This document shows positions 40,517 through 49,434 of a DNA stretch of 64,000 bases, piece after piece. The number at the start of each line of letters is the position of its first letter. The first letter of the stretch is position 1. The notes under the pieces are model-generated. The model ran no database searches and had not been told where the DNA came from. It saw only the letters and a list, made by a program, of their open reading frames with translations. The translations under genes were made by a program, and so were the position numbers. Source of the stretch: Clostridiales bacterium (GTDB lineage: Bacteria; Bacillota; Clostridia; Christensenellales; UBA1242); the NCBI GenBank assembly GCA_003522085.1, contig DPGI01000005.1, positions 62,001 to 126,000 on the forward strand. Direction: 5' to 3'.

Positions 40517-42313
40517 TTACTCTTCAACAATTTCTTTTGAATCGCCCTTTTCGTCAAATTGGCTAGAATATAAATCTGCATAAAATCCGCCAGCAGCCAA
40601 AAGTTGATTGTGTGTTCCGTATTCGACCACTTCGCCATTGTTCATCACAATAATTTGATCGGCGTTTCGAATGGTTGAAAGTCGGTGAGCGATGACAAAA
40701 CTTGTTCTGCCGTGTGTCAGCCTATCCATAGCTTCTTGAATCAGCACTTCAGTTCTAGTGTCAACCGAACTAGTTGCTTCGTCCAAAATAAGCATAGGCG
40801 CGCCTTGAAGCATAGCTCTTGCGATTGTCAGCAGTTGTTTCTGACCTTGGCTGACCATGCTGTCTTCTTTTAAAATCATATCATAATTGCCGGGCAGGGT
40901 GGTGATAAAGTGGTGAACGTTGGCAGTCTTTGCCGCCTCAATCATCTCTTCGTCGGTCGCGTCAGGCTTGCCGTATTTAAGGTTATCGCGAATGCTTCCT
41001 TCAAACAGCCAAGTGTCTTGCAGCACCATGCCGAAAAGGTTGCGAACATAGGTTCGAGTCATATCTTTAGTGTTAACGCCATCAATCAAAATTTCGCCGC
41101 TTCCAACCTCATAAAATCTCATCAAAAGGTTTACAAGAGTGGTCTTTCCAGCGCCTGTAGGACCAACGATAGCGATTTTTTGCCCAGGCAGAGCAGTAAA
41201 CGAGAAGTCGCGAATAACGGGTTTGTCAGGGTCGTATCCAAAGCAAACGTTTTTGAATTCAACTTTGCCTTTAATTTTTTTAAGCGTAACGGCCTTTTGA
41301 TCGGCAACTTCTTCTTTTTCTTCCAAAAATTCCATAACGCGTTCGCTTGCAGCAGCAGCCGTTTGCAAACTCGAGAAAATCGACCCGAATTGCGCGATAG
41401 GTTGGTTGAAAATTTTGATATAAGTTATAAAGGTTATAATTGAAGTGATAAACAGCAAATTGTTATTTGAAATAGCAATCCACGCGCCAAGCACGCAAAC
41501 GCCAACATAAATAAGGTTTCCGATAAAGTTAATCGAAGGCATCATAAGCGCTGAAAGAAATTGAGATTTGCGGGCAGAAGCGGCGAGGTCTTTGTTTATT
41601 GCATCAAACTTTTCCATAGCGTTTTGTTCGCCGTTAAATGCCTTTACAACGTTGTGAGCGGAATAAATTTCTTCAATGTGTCCGTTGATTTGTCCCAAAT
41701 ATTTTTGTTGGCGCACGAAATATTTTTGTGAAAACTTAACAATCAAAGCAATCAATCCAAACGCCAGTGGAAGTTCAATTAAAGAAAACAGCGTCAGTTC
41801 CCAGCTTATAGTAAACATCATCACAGGGATGCCGATAATCATAGTTGTTGAAGTGATTAAACTTGCAAGTGAATCGTTTAAGGTTTGGCCGATTCTGTCA
41901 ACATCGTTTGTCATGCGAGAAAGCACATCGCCATAGGTTGTCTTATCAAAATAAGCCAAAGGCAAGTGGTTGATTTTTTCGCTGATTTGACGTCTGAAAT
42001 TCTCTGTAACCTTTGCCGAAACTTTGGCCATGATGAAGTTTTGCATATAGTTAAAGCCAAAAGCGAACACATACATAAGTGTCAGCGTGATTCCAAATCT
42101 TGTTATGACATCAAAGTCGAAAGGTGGGACGACAATATTTTCCATCATTTTGTTTAAGACGAAAGGTCCCATCACTGATATAACAGTTCCAAGAGCGGCC
42201 AAAATCAAAGCAATGATTACTGCAGCTCTAAACGAACGCAAACTGCGGAAAAGATATTTGATTGATTTTTTAAAGTCCTTTGATTTAGCAGGAGCATGTG
42301 CAAAAGGTGGCAT
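40517..42313 (-). CDS. ABC exporter half-transporter with canonical ATPase site
   Basis: This is a 598-residue fusion of a six-helix transmembrane domain (about 30-320) and an ATPase domain. Walker A is G-P-T-G-A-G-K-T-T, the signature V-S-Q-G-Q-K-Q and Walker B M-L-I-L-D-E-A-T-S-S-V-D with the catalytic Glu. It is the second gene of a two-gene operon (1 nt after the first) and forms the catalytic half of a heterodimeric multidrug or lipid exporter of the BmrCD/LmrCD/TM287-288 type. The ATG is preceded by AGGAGG. Confidence 0.92.
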   Translation of the reverse strand: MPPFAHAPAKSKDFKKSIKYLFRSLRSFRAAVIIALILAALGTVISVMGPFVLNKMMENIVVPPFDFDVITRFGITLTLMYVFAFGFNYMQNFIMAKVSAKVTENFRRQISEKINHLPLAYFDKTTYGDVLSRMTNDVDRIGQTLNDSLASLITSTTMIIGIPVMMFTISWELTLFSLIELPLAFGLIALIVKFSQKYFVRQQKYLGQINGHIEEIYSAHNVVKAFNGEQNAMEKFDAINKDLAASARKSQFLSALMMPSINFIGNLIYVGVCVLGAWIAISNNNLLFITSIITFITYIKIFNQPIAQFGSIFSSLQTAAAASERVMEFLEEKEEVADQKAVTLKKIKGKVEFKNVCFGYDPDKPVIRDFSFTALPGQKIAIVGPTGAGKTTLVNLLMRFYEVGSGEILIDGVNTKDMTRTYVRNLFGMVLQDTWLFEGSIRDNLKYGKPDATDEEMIEAAKTANVHHFITTLPGNYDMILKEDSMVSQGQKQLLTIARAMLQGAPMLILDEATSSVDTRTEVLIQEAMDRLTHGRTSFVIAHRLSTIRNADQIIVMNNGEVVEYGTHNQLLAAGGFYADLYSSQFDEKGDSKEIVEE

Positions 42314-42314
42314 C

Positions 42315-44063
42315 TTACAATTCCTCCTTTTTCAGCTGCGACAGCGCAATTTCTTTATAAACAGGGCAGGACGAAAGCAATTCGTCATGCTTTCCAATGC
42401 CAACCATCTCTCCATCGCTTAAAACGATGATTTGGTCGGCGTCGCGAATAGTTCCGATTCTCTGTGCGACAATCAGGCAAGTCGTGCCTTTTGTATGCGA
42501 TTTAAGCGCACGACGAAGAGCCTTGTCGGTCTTATAGTCAAGCGCAGAAAAACTGTCGTCGAAAATCAAAAATTCAGGCTTGCGAACAAGTGCTCTTGCG
42601 ATCGAAAGGCGTTGTTTCTGTCCGCCTGAAACGTTATGTCCGCCTTGTGCAATGTTGTATTGCACGCCTTCAGGCTTAGCAAAAACAAATTTCGATTGTG
42701 AAATTTTAAGGGCTTCATTGACTTCATCTTCGGTGGCGTCCGCCTTGCCGTATTTAATGTTGTCTTCAATCGTTCCTGAAAACAGTACTCCCTTTTGTGG
42801 AATGTAGCCAATCTTGTCGTGCAAATCGGCAGTTTTATAATCCTTTACATCTCTGCCGTCAACCATAACTTCGCCTTCCGAAGCATCATAAAAGCGGGGA
42901 ACAAGGTTAATCAGCGTGCTTTTGCCCGAACCTGTCGAGCCGATAAAAGCAACGGTCTGACCTTTTTGTACTTTAAATGAAATGTTTTTCAAAACATAGT
43001 CGTCAGCGCCAGGGTATTTAAATGAAACGTTTTTAAATTCGATTGTGCCTTTTTCTGTAAGCAAATTTTCGTCGACGCCCGCGCCGTCAGTGATGCTTGA
43101 TTGTGATTTTAGCACTTCGTTGATTCTCTGCGCTGAAACAATTCCTCTTGGAACCATAACAAGCAGCATAGAAATCATCATGAAAGCCATAATAATTTGC
43201 ATAGAGTATTGTGTAAAAACGGTCAAAATTTCAAAGTCGATTTTTCCATCGTTGATAAGATAAGCGCCCAGCCAAACCAGCGCAAGCGACGTTGCGGACA
43301 TAATAAAACTCATGCTAGGTGAAACCAGTCCTGCAATGCGGTCGACAAAAATATCAGTTTTGGCAACTTCACGGTTGACGTTTTCAAACTTTTGTTCTTG
43401 GTTTTTCTCAGCGCCATAAGCGCGAACAACCTTTATTCCGGTCAGGTTTTCACGAGTGAGCAAATTGACTTTATCGGTCAACGATTGAATTTTCTTAAAT
43501 TTAGGAACGACAAAAATAAACATAACTAAAACAAGCAAAATCAAAGCCACAACTGAAAGGGCGGTGACAATGCTGAGGTCGCCTGAAAGGTTTAAAATTT
43601 TAATAACGGCAACAATCCCAGTGATAGGTGCGGTCAATCCGAGATTGATAATCATAAACAGTGTCTGTTGAAGTTGAGTAATGTCGTTTGTCGAGCGGGT
43701 GATAAGTGAAGGAATCGAAAACTTGTTGATTTCGGTCATTGAAAAATCGTTGACCTTTCCAAAAACTTGTTGACGAGCCTTAGCCATAGCGTCAGTAATA
43801 GCAAACGAACTTAAATAACTCACCAAAATAGTGGTTGTATAAATTGCCGCCACAAAAGCCAGCATAATTCCACCGTTTTTAAGAATATCGCTCCAATAAA
43901 GACTTAAATCTCCCGCCATTGCGCCGGCCTTAATGTTGCCGACAATCGCTCCCATATATTCAGGGAGTGTAAGGTTGCAATACACTTGAGCGCCCAGCAA
44001 AGCGAGTGAGAGAAAAATAAAAAGCCAATCTTTGGCCGAAAAACATTTTAATAATTTTGACAT
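42315..44063 (-). CDS. ABC exporter half-transporter with degenerate ATPase site
   Basis: This partner has 582 residues: a transmembrane domain (about 15-310) and an ATPase with Walker A G-S-T-G-S-G-K-S-T and signature V-S-G-G-Q-K-Q. Walker B ends F-L-I-F-D-D-S-F-S-A-L-D, with Asp where the catalytic Glu should be. This is the typical defect of one site in heterodimeric exporters. The frame runs up to 44099, but that stretch contains the promoter. ATG 44063, opening M-S-K-L-L-K-C-F, lies 7 nt after a -10 box and has no Shine-Dalgarno, so a leaderless message is likely. Confidence 0.9.
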   Translation of the reverse strand: MSKLLKCFSAKDWLFIFLSLALLGAQVYCNLTLPEYMGAIVGNIKAGAMAGDLSLYWSDILKNGGIMLAFVAAIYTTTILVSYLSSFAITDAMAKARQQVFGKVNDFSMTEINKFSIPSLITRSTNDITQLQQTLFMIINLGLTAPITGIVAVIKILNLSGDLSIVTALSVVALILLVLVMFIFVVPKFKKIQSLTDKVNLLTRENLTGIKVVRAYGAEKNQEQKFENVNREVAKTDIFVDRIAGLVSPSMSFIMSATSLALVWLGAYLINDGKIDFEILTVFTQYSMQIIMAFMMISMLLVMVPRGIVSAQRINEVLKSQSSITDGAGVDENLLTEKGTIEFKNVSFKYPGADDYVLKNISFKVQKGQTVAFIGSTGSGKSTLINLVPRFYDASEGEVMVDGRDVKDYKTADLHDKIGYIPQKGVLFSGTIEDNIKYGKADATEDEVNEALKISQSKFVFAKPEGVQYNIAQGGHNVSGGQKQRLSIARALVRKPEFLIFDDSFSALDYKTDKALRRALKSHTKGTTCLIVAQRIGTIRDADQIIVLSDGEMVGIGKHDELLSSCPVYKEIALSQLKKEEL

Positions 44064-44070
44064 GATATTA

Positions 44071-44099
44071 TATATACATGTTTCCATAAAAAAAGTCAA
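44071..44099 (-). promoter_or_regulatory. Promoter of the heterodimeric exporter operon
   Basis: On the minus strand TTGACT (44099-44094), 17 bp, TATATA (44076-44071). Transcription would begin at or next to the ATG at 44063. Confidence 0.65.
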
Positions 44100-44174
44100 A
44101 TAAATACAGTAAAACGTTTTTAATTTTTTGCGAGTTATGGTATGATTTTAATGAAAGTTAAAGGAGAAAAAATT

Positions 44175-45119
44175 ATGTCATTCAATTTATTTAAATGCGA
44201 CAAAGTTGTAGATCCAGTCATCCATGATGAAGAAGAAAACATCAACATTTCAATGGGTGTGCATATTTTAAGCGGCTGCAAAAACGTCAGTGTAAGCGGC
44301 AAAGCGGTAATTTTAGAAGCTATTGGCACGCATTTTAAAGAAGTAAGCGGCAAAGCGTTTATTCAAATGTTTGACGCTGGCTCAATCGAAAGTCTATATG
44401 GCAAAGCAAAAATCGGTCTTATGAAAAGCGGATTTATCGGCTCAGTATCTGGCAAAGCAAAAATCACAACAATCAACGACTGCGTGATCGACTATGTCAG
44501 CGGCAAAGCAAAAATCGGCACAATGAATGATGGATTCATACGTTTTTTAGATGAAAAAGCCGAACTTGCAACAATGACAAAAGGCAAGATAATGTTTGTC
44601 CGTGGTAAAGCAAGAATTGTTACACTTATCGACGGAGACATCACAGGGATTGAAGACAATGCAGAACTTGTTAGTATGATGAACGGGAAAATCACATATT
44701 CGCTCAACAGTTCAAAAATTGGAACAATCAACAATGGTCAAATCACACTTATTGCCGATGATGCAGAAATTTCAACATTAAATAAAGGCGAGATTAAAGA
44801 AATGATTGGCTCAAGCATGATTTCAGCCAATATGGAAGGACAAATCAAATATATGTGTCCAAAGGCGCTTATTCTTTACAGCCCGGACAAAAGCGAACAA
44901 AGACGTGAAGAATTCAAACGCAATAAAAAAGAGCTTTTAAAAAATGTAGAAGATGAAATTAAACCAGAGCCACAACAAATGGAACTTGATTTAGAAACTG
45001 CATCACAGGAAAAATCTGCCGAAAAAGCAGAAAACCCAACCGAACAAACAAGTGAAACAAAAGAAGTAAAAAAAGTTACAACTGTTAGGAGAACAAACAA
45101 AACAAAGAAAACAAACTAA
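44175..45119 (+). CDS. 17-residue-repeat beta-solenoid protein
   Basis: This 314-residue protein has an exact 17-residue periodicity from residue 42 to 228 (eleven units), with a consensus near G-K-A-K-I-x-T-M-N-D-G-x-I-x-x-V-S. Small or charged residues at unit positions 1-3 and Ile at 5 and 13 indicate a regular solenoid, two strands per coil. Residues 234-314 are disordered, rich in Lys, Glu, Gln and Thr. There is no signal peptide. AAAGGAG before ATG 44175 fixes the start over an earlier ATG at 44142. The fold recalls bactofilin-like or right-handed beta-helix filaments, but I cannot assign a family. The metal exporter gene follows 10 nt later. Confidence 0.7.
   Translation: MSFNLFKCDKVVDPVIHDEEENINISMGVHILSGCKNVSVSGKAVILEAIGTHFKEVSGKAFIQMFDAGSIESLYGKAKIGLMKSGFIGSVSGKAKITTINDCVIDYVSGKAKIGTMNDGFIRFLDEKAELATMTKGKIMFVRGKARIVTLIDGDITGIEDNAELVSMMNGKITYSLNSSKIGTINNGQITLIADDAEISTLNKGEIKEMIGSSMISANMEGQIKYMCPKALILYSPDKSEQRREEFKRNKKELLKNVEDEIKPEPQQMELDLETASQEKSAEKAENPTEQTSETKEVKKVTTVRRTNKTKKTN
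44298..44858 (+). repeat. 51-bp-periodic coding repeat (17 codons)
   Basis: Eleven consecutive units of exactly 51 bp encode the solenoid. They are related at protein level but well diverged in DNA, so the array is old rather than recently amplified. Confidence 0.85.
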
Positions 45120-45129
45120 AAGGTGAGTA

Positions 45130-46041
45130 ATGCAGATATTTTTATCAGCACTTTCAGATGCTGCGCTAGACACGCTGAAAGTTCTGCCGATTTTATATTT
45201 AGCGTATTTACTTGTCGCATATTTTTCGCACGAAAAAAGCAAAAAATTTACAAATTTTTTGAATAAGTCTAAAAAAGCTGGTCCTCTTGTGGGAGCTTTT
45301 TTAGGTTGTGTGCCACAATGCGGCTTTTCTTCTGTTATGTCTGATTTATATGCACGTCGCTCAATAACGCTCGGCACGCTGATAGCGGTGTTTATAGCAA
45401 CTTCTGATGAAGCAATTCCAATTTTAATAGCAAATCCAAATTTTACTGTTGATTTGCTTATAATGATAGGGTTAAAAATAGCATTTGCGATTGCGTTTGG
45501 TTATTTGGTCGACATCACGTTAAACCTTTTCGAACGAAAACGTATTAAAAAACAGTTAACTCAAATTGCCGAACACGATTTAGAACACACCCATGACTAT
45601 TGCATGTGTAATGGGCACAGCGACACAAAGGAACATTGTCACGAAGAAAATATATTTCTTGATGCGCTTCATCACTCGGTTAGCATTGCTCTTTACATTT
45701 TTGTGGCAACGCTTTTAATCAACATAATCGTCGAATATGTAGGAATGGAGGCTCTCACAAGCTGGTTTGGAGGGAACGTATACATTCAAATCCTGCTGGC
45801 AGGGTTGATAGGTCTTATTCCAAATTGCGCAGCATCGGTATTCTTAGTCGAACTCTACATCAACGGCGGCATAGCCTTTTCAGCGATGTTTGCCGGGCTA
45901 AGTGTCGGAGCAGGGGTCGGAATAATAATTTTGTTCACAAAAAATGTTGGCAAACATAAAATATGGCAAAACATTGCAATTCTGTCAATGCTTTACATAT
46001 TCGGTGTCGCCAGTGGCATGATAGTAAGTTTATTCTACTGA
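45130..46041 (+). CDS. ArsP_2-type putative 10-TM heavy-metal exporter
   Basis: The 303 residues make about eight to ten membrane helices in two halves. Each half has a signature Cys motif: G-C-V-P-Q-C-G-F-S in the first and G-L-I-P-N-C-A-A-S in the second. A central loop (about 150-175) is rich in His, Cys and Asp (E-H-D-L-E-H-T-H-D-Y-C-M-C), fitting a metal sensor or chelator. This is the putative manganese/arsenic exporter family ArsP_2. The metal is not known. The start follows AGGTGAG. Confidence 0.82.
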   Translation: MQIFLSALSDAALDTLKVLPILYLAYLLVAYFSHEKSKKFTNFLNKSKKAGPLVGAFLGCVPQCGFSSVMSDLYARRSITLGTLIAVFIATSDEAIPILIANPNFTVDLLIMIGLKIAFAIAFGYLVDITLNLFERKRIKKQLTQIAEHDLEHTHDYCMCNGHSDTKEHCHEENIFLDALHHSVSIALYIFVATLLINIIVEYVGMEALTSWFGGNVYIQILLAGLIGLIPNCAASVFLVELYINGGIAFSAMFAGLSVGAGVGIIILFTKNVGKHKIWQNIAILSMLYIFGVASGMIVSLFY

Positions 46042-46049
46042 CAAAAACG

Positions 46050-46102
46050 ACATAATACTGGCTATTATGAAACATAATACACAACATATAGTAGGTATTA
46101 TG
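46050..46102. repeat. phased CATAATA repeat, locus 1
   Basis: ACATAATACTGGC (46050-46062) and ACATAATAC (46072-46080) lie 22 nt apart, with inverted TATTATG copies at 46063-46069 and 46096-46102. A closely related array with the same 22-nt spacing lies at 53226-53276. The rest of this gap holds only the degV promoter. Confidence 0.6.
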
Positions 46103-46153
46103 AAGAATTTTCAGCAAAACAACTTAAATCTAAAAATATAAGTTTAAAAGTCT

Positions 46154-46181
46154 TTGAAAAAAAATATAAATATGTTATCAT
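46154..46181 (+). promoter_or_regulatory. Promoter of degV-SDR
   Basis: TTGAAA (46154-46159), 16 bp, TATCAT (46176-46181), followed by a GGAGGGG site. Confidence 0.55.
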
Positions 46182-46205
46182 TTCATAAACTAACATGGAG
46201 GGGTA

Positions 46206-47027
46206 ATGATTAAGATAATTGTAGATTCAACTGCATACATTCCAAAAGAGTTCATCGAAGAAAATGACATTCAAGTTGTTCCACTTCATGTTTTGTATAT
46301 GGATAAAGAGTTTGAAGAAGGTTTGCCAGGCAGTTATGACGAGTTTTTTGCGTCATTTACAAAAACAAAAATATTCCCAAAAACATCTCAGCCATCGCCA
46401 GACCTTTTTACAAATGCTTACAACAAGGTTATTGATGAAGGCAATGAAGCTATTGTTTTCACTATTTCATCATCGCTTTCAGGAACATTTTCAGTTGCAA
46501 ATCTTGCAAAAGCTGATTGCAAAAACCCTGAAAAAATCTCAGTTATCGACTCAATGAGCACTGGTCAAAACATTTGGGGATATTGCATGGAAGTTATTGA
46601 AAAGGCAAAAGAAGGCTGGACGAGAGCGCAAATCCTTGAATACATTGCTCAGCTTCAAATAAACAGCCAAATTTGTTTTGTTCCTGATTCTCTTGACTAT
46701 CTTAAAAAGGGTGGAAGAATCGGAAGAGTAAGCGCGACTCTTGGTTCGCTTTTGCAAATCAAGCCTGTTTTGACCTTTAAACAGGGCACACTTTTGTGCG
46801 CAAAAAAGATTTTTGGCACAGCAAAAGTCTTTGGCGAACTTATATCAATGGTTCCCAAAAATGTAAAACGTCTTTTTGCAATTCACATTGCAAACACAAA
46901 ATATTTCGACACACTTTATGATAAAATGAAACAGGCATTTCCTGACACAGAAATTTATGTCGGGGAACTTGGGCCTGTAGTTGCTGCTCACATCGGACCA
47001 GCCATCGGAGTTTGCTATATATGTTAA
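46206..47027 (+). CDS. DegV family fatty-acid-binding protein
   Basis: This is a complete 273-residue DegV. It has I-I-V-D-S-T-A-Y-I-P-K-E, V-V-P-L-H-V, T-S-Q-P-S-P at the lipid head-group site and T-I-S-S-S-L-S-G-T-F-S, then D-S-M-S-T-G and G-R-I-G-R-V. DegV/FakB proteins present fatty acids to the kinase FakA for phospholipid synthesis. The C-terminal E-L-G-P-V-V-A-A-H-I-G-P is also standard. It is coupled by a 7-nt overlap to a short-chain dehydrogenase. FakA is not in the window. Confidence 0.92.
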   Translation: MIKIIVDSTAYIPKEFIEENDIQVVPLHVLYMDKEFEEGLPGSYDEFFASFTKTKIFPKTSQPSPDLFTNAYNKVIDEGNEAIVFTISSSLSGTFSVANLAKADCKNPEKISVIDSMSTGQNIWGYCMEVIEKAKEGWTRAQILEYIAQLQINSQICFVPDSLDYLKKGGRIGRVSATLGSLLQIKPVLTFKQGTLLCAKKIFGTAKVFGELISMVPKNVKRLFAIHIANTKYFDTLYDKMKQAFPDTEIYVGELGPVVAAHIGPAIGVCYIC

Positions 47028-47728
47028 GAAAACAAGCACTTATTACTGGTGCAACTGGTGATATAGGAAGGGTTATTGCAGCCGACCTTTCAAAGGCAGG
47101 CTACAATCTTTTATTATGCGGAAATAAAGGGGAGTTTGACACATCTCAAATCGTGACCGATTACAGCGAATTTCGCTTCGACATCTCGTCAGCAGAGCAA
47201 GTGAAAGCCACATTTAAAAACATTTCAAAACAATTTGGCAAGATTGATTTGCTTGTTTCGTGTGCTGGCGTTGCCGCTCCCGAACAAATGCTTATCGACA
47301 TGTCCGACGACGTAATAGACAAGCTTATTTCGACAAACTTAAACGGAACAATATATACCAACAAATATGCTCTTCCTCTTTTAAACAAAGGCGGAAGCAT
47401 CGTCAACATCTCTTCATTTTTGGGCGAAACAGGCTGCTGCTGCGAAGCCGCATATGCCGCCGCTAAAGCCGGCGTAATCAACTTGACAAAATCGCTTGCG
47501 CAAGAATTTGCACCATTTTTGGTTAGAGTAAATTCAATCAGCCCAGGCTATATCGACACAAAAATGAATTCTGAATTTTCTCCAGAAGAAAAGCAACAAA
47601 TCATTCAGCAAACGCTACTTAAAAGGCTTGGAAAACCTGAAGACATTTCGTCCGCCGTGTTGTTTCTGGCGCAAAACACGTTTATTACAGGCGAAAACAT
47701 AACCATCTCTGGCGGGTATACAATCTAG
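47021..47728 (+). CDS. short-chain dehydrogenase/reductase (FabG-like)
   Basis: The 235-residue Rossmann enzyme has T-G-A-T-G-D-I-G for NAD(P), C-A-G-V-A, the catalytic Ser in N-I-S-S-F-L-G, Y-A-A-A-K and S-P-G-Y-I-D-T-K-M. Classical SDR, close in plan to 3-oxoacyl-ACP reductase FabG; coupling to degV would fit a lipid role, but the substrate is not predictable. TTG 47012 is in frame, but GGAG at 47007-47010 suits ATG 47021 better. A run of three Cys after the catalytic Ser is unusual. Confidence 0.87.
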   Translation: MLRKQALITGATGDIGRVIAADLSKAGYNLLLCGNKGEFDTSQIVTDYSEFRFDISSAEQVKATFKNISKQFGKIDLLVSCAGVAAPEQMLIDMSDDVIDKLISTNLNGTIYTNKYALPLLNKGGSIVNISSFLGETGCCCEAAYAAAKAGVINLTKSLAQEFAPFLVRVNSISPGYIDTKMNSEFSPEEKQQIIQQTLLKRLGKPEDISSAVLFLAQNTFITGENITISGGYTI

Positions 47729-47743
47729 TAAAATCAATTCGTT

Positions 47744-47782
47744 AAAACAACTGCTTATTCGACAAAAGCGGTTGTTTTTTTT
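47744..47782 (+). terminator. Terminator after the SDR gene
   Basis: AAACAACTGCTT pairs with AAGCGGTTGTTT (one G-T pair) around a short loop, with a T run. Confidence 0.85.
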
Positions 47783-47823
47783 ATGTCTTAAAGATTTAGA
47801 ATTGTAAAGCAAGGAGGAAGAAA

Positions 47824-48132
47824 TTGAAAATTAAATCCAGAATTTACAATTCAACATTATATGTGCTTTTATCTGGCGAACTCGACTCAAACACCGCAGT
47901 ATATGCCCGCGAAGAAATGGACAAAGCCTTTGCTAGTGGCCTGTTTAAGCAGATTATCATTGACTTATCCGAACTTGAATTTATGGATTCAACGGGAATA
48001 GGGCTGCTGATAGGCAGATACAAAAAGATGCAAGAAAAACACGTGCCGATATTCATATGCAATCCGTCGTCGCACGCAGAAAAAATATTCAAAATGTCGG
48101 GGCTCTACGAGCTTATGCCAAAAATTGGTTAG
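47824..48132 (+). CDS. spoIIAA: anti-sigma F factor antagonist SpoIIAA
   Basis: SpoIIAA releases SigF from SpoIIAB in the forespore when its conserved Ser is dephosphorylated. The 102-residue STAS domain has F-M-D-S-T-G-I-G-L-L with that Ser, and a terminal helix. The start is TTG at 47824, 6 nt after AAGGAGGAAG, the only well-placed codon. It begins the three-gene operon spoIIAA-spoIIAB-sigF. Confidence 0.95.
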   Translation: MKIKSRIYNSTLYVLLSGELDSNTAVYAREEMDKAFASGLFKQIIIDLSELEFMDSTGIGLLIGRYKKMQEKHVPIFICNPSSHAEKIFKMSGLYELMPKIG

Positions 48133-48140
48133 GAGGAAAA

Positions 48141-48581
48141 ATGAAAAATTATATGGAAGTGAAATTCAAAGCGATTCCTGAAAACGTAGCGTTTGCGCGC
48201 ATGTGCGTTGCGGGATTTTGCCTTCAACTTAATCCCACAATCGAAGAAATTGACGACATAAAAACGGCGGTCTCCGAGGCGGTTACAAACTGTGTCGTTC
48301 ACGCCTATCCCAAATCGGTCGGCGATGTAAGTATGCGTGTTGAAATTGAAAATGGCGAAGTTCAAATCAGCGTTTCCGACAAAGGCATTGGCATCAAAGA
48401 TTTTGCCAAAGCGCGCGAGCCGTTTTACACAACCAAACTTTCTGAAGAGCGCAGCGGAATGGGCTTTTCGGTTATGGAAAGTTTTATGGACAATGTCGAA
48501 CTGCAAAAAAACGACGAAAAGGGCTTAAAAGTGGTCTTAACAAAACATCTGTCAAAAAGCGCACAAAGCATTTCGTGCTAG
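48141..48581 (+). CDS. spoIIAB: anti-sigma F factor / serine kinase SpoIIAB
   Basis: SpoIIAB binds SigF and phosphorylates SpoIIAA. The 146-residue GHKL kinase shows the N-box E-A-V-T-N-C-V-V-H-A-Y, G1 D-K-G-I-G-I and G2 S-G-M-G-F-S-V-M. AGGAGG sits just before ATG 48141. The gene overlaps sigF by 7 nt. Confidence 0.96.
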   Translation: MKNYMEVKFKAIPENVAFARMCVAGFCLQLNPTIEEIDDIKTAVSEAVTNCVVHAYPKSVGDVSMRVEIENGEVQISVSDKGIGIKDFAKAREPFYTTKLSEERSGMGFSVMESFMDNVELQKNDEKGLKVVLTKHLSKSAQSISC

Positions 48582-49297
48582 ATGCAGACAAAATCAGACA
48601 GCTTGTAAAAGAGGCTCAAGAGGGGGATGAAGATGCGAAAAATGCGCTTATCGCTGAAAATTCCCCGCTCATTAAAAGCATAATACGCCGTTTTTCAGGC
48701 AAAGGACTTGAGTATGACGACCTCTATCAGCTTGGCTGTCTGGGCTTTGTAAAGGCTATCAAAAATTTCAACAGTGACTTCAACGTCAAATTTTCGACCT
48801 ACGTAGTGCCAATGGTCATAGGCGAAATCAAACGTTTCATGCGAGATGACGGCGCGATAAAAGTCTCCCGCGCAATCAAATCGTTAAATATAAAAATCAA
48901 CAAGTTTGTCGACGCCTATTTTGCTGAGCACAAATGCAAGCCTTCGATTGATGAAATAGCAAAGCAGTTTAATATCGAAGAAGGCGACGTCGTGATGGCT
49001 ATGGACTCTGCGCGCATGCCAATATCGCTTTATATGCCGTTTGAAGAAGGGGAAGACGCTAGTCTGACGGTTATCGACAGGCTTGCGGGGCAGCAAGAAG
49101 GCGAAACGTTGACCGACCAATTATCGCTGAAAGAAGTGATAAAATCGCTGCCTAGCCGCGACCGAGAAATCATTTTGATGCGATATTTTTATGATAAAAC
49201 GCAAAGTGAAATTGCTAGTATACTTCACATTTCACAAGTCCAAGTTTCGCGTCTTGAAAACAAAATATTAGACGGTTTAAAAAAGAAATTAAGTTAA
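48575..49297 (+). CDS. sigF: RNA polymerase sigma-F factor
   Basis: This is the first forespore-specific sigma factor. In its 240 residues, region 2 has Y-D-D-L-Y-Q-L-G-C-L-G-F and K-F-S-T-Y-V-V-P-M-V-I-G-E-I-K-R-F-M-R-D-D; region 3 follows; region 4 ends with Q-S-E-I-A-S-I-L-H-I-S-Q-V-Q-V-S-R. The start codon is GTG at 48575 inside the spoIIAB stop region, so translation is probably coupled. A terminator follows. Confidence 0.96.
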   Translation: MLDADKIRQLVKEAQEGDEDAKNALIAENSPLIKSIIRRFSGKGLEYDDLYQLGCLGFVKAIKNFNSDFNVKFSTYVVPMVIGEIKRFMRDDGAIKVSRAIKSLNIKINKFVDAYFAEHKCKPSIDEIAKQFNIEEGDVVMAMDSARMPISLYMPFEEGEDASLTVIDRLAGQQEGETLTDQLSLKEVIKSLPSRDREIILMRYFYDKTQSEIASILHISQVQVSRLENKILDGLKKKLS

Positions 49298-49313
49298 AAA
49301 ATTGCATAAAAAT

Positions 49314-49347
49314 AAAAAACGACTCACTCATGCTGGTCGTTTTTTTT
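49314..49347 (+). terminator. Terminator of the sigF operon
   Basis: AAAACGAC and GTCGTTTT form the stem with a 12-nt loop and a long T run. Confidence 0.85.
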
Positions 49348-49434
49348 GTCGTTAAAACTGAAAGGCTTAAACTAAACTAAATTAACCTAACAAAATTTTA
49401 TATTGTTAAATATTTTTGCTCTAAGAAGATGCGG

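Noticed and set aside
47780..47823. SigH promoter before spoIIAA
   Set aside because: A GAAT-type -10 can be seen, but no acceptable AGGA -35 element at the right distance.
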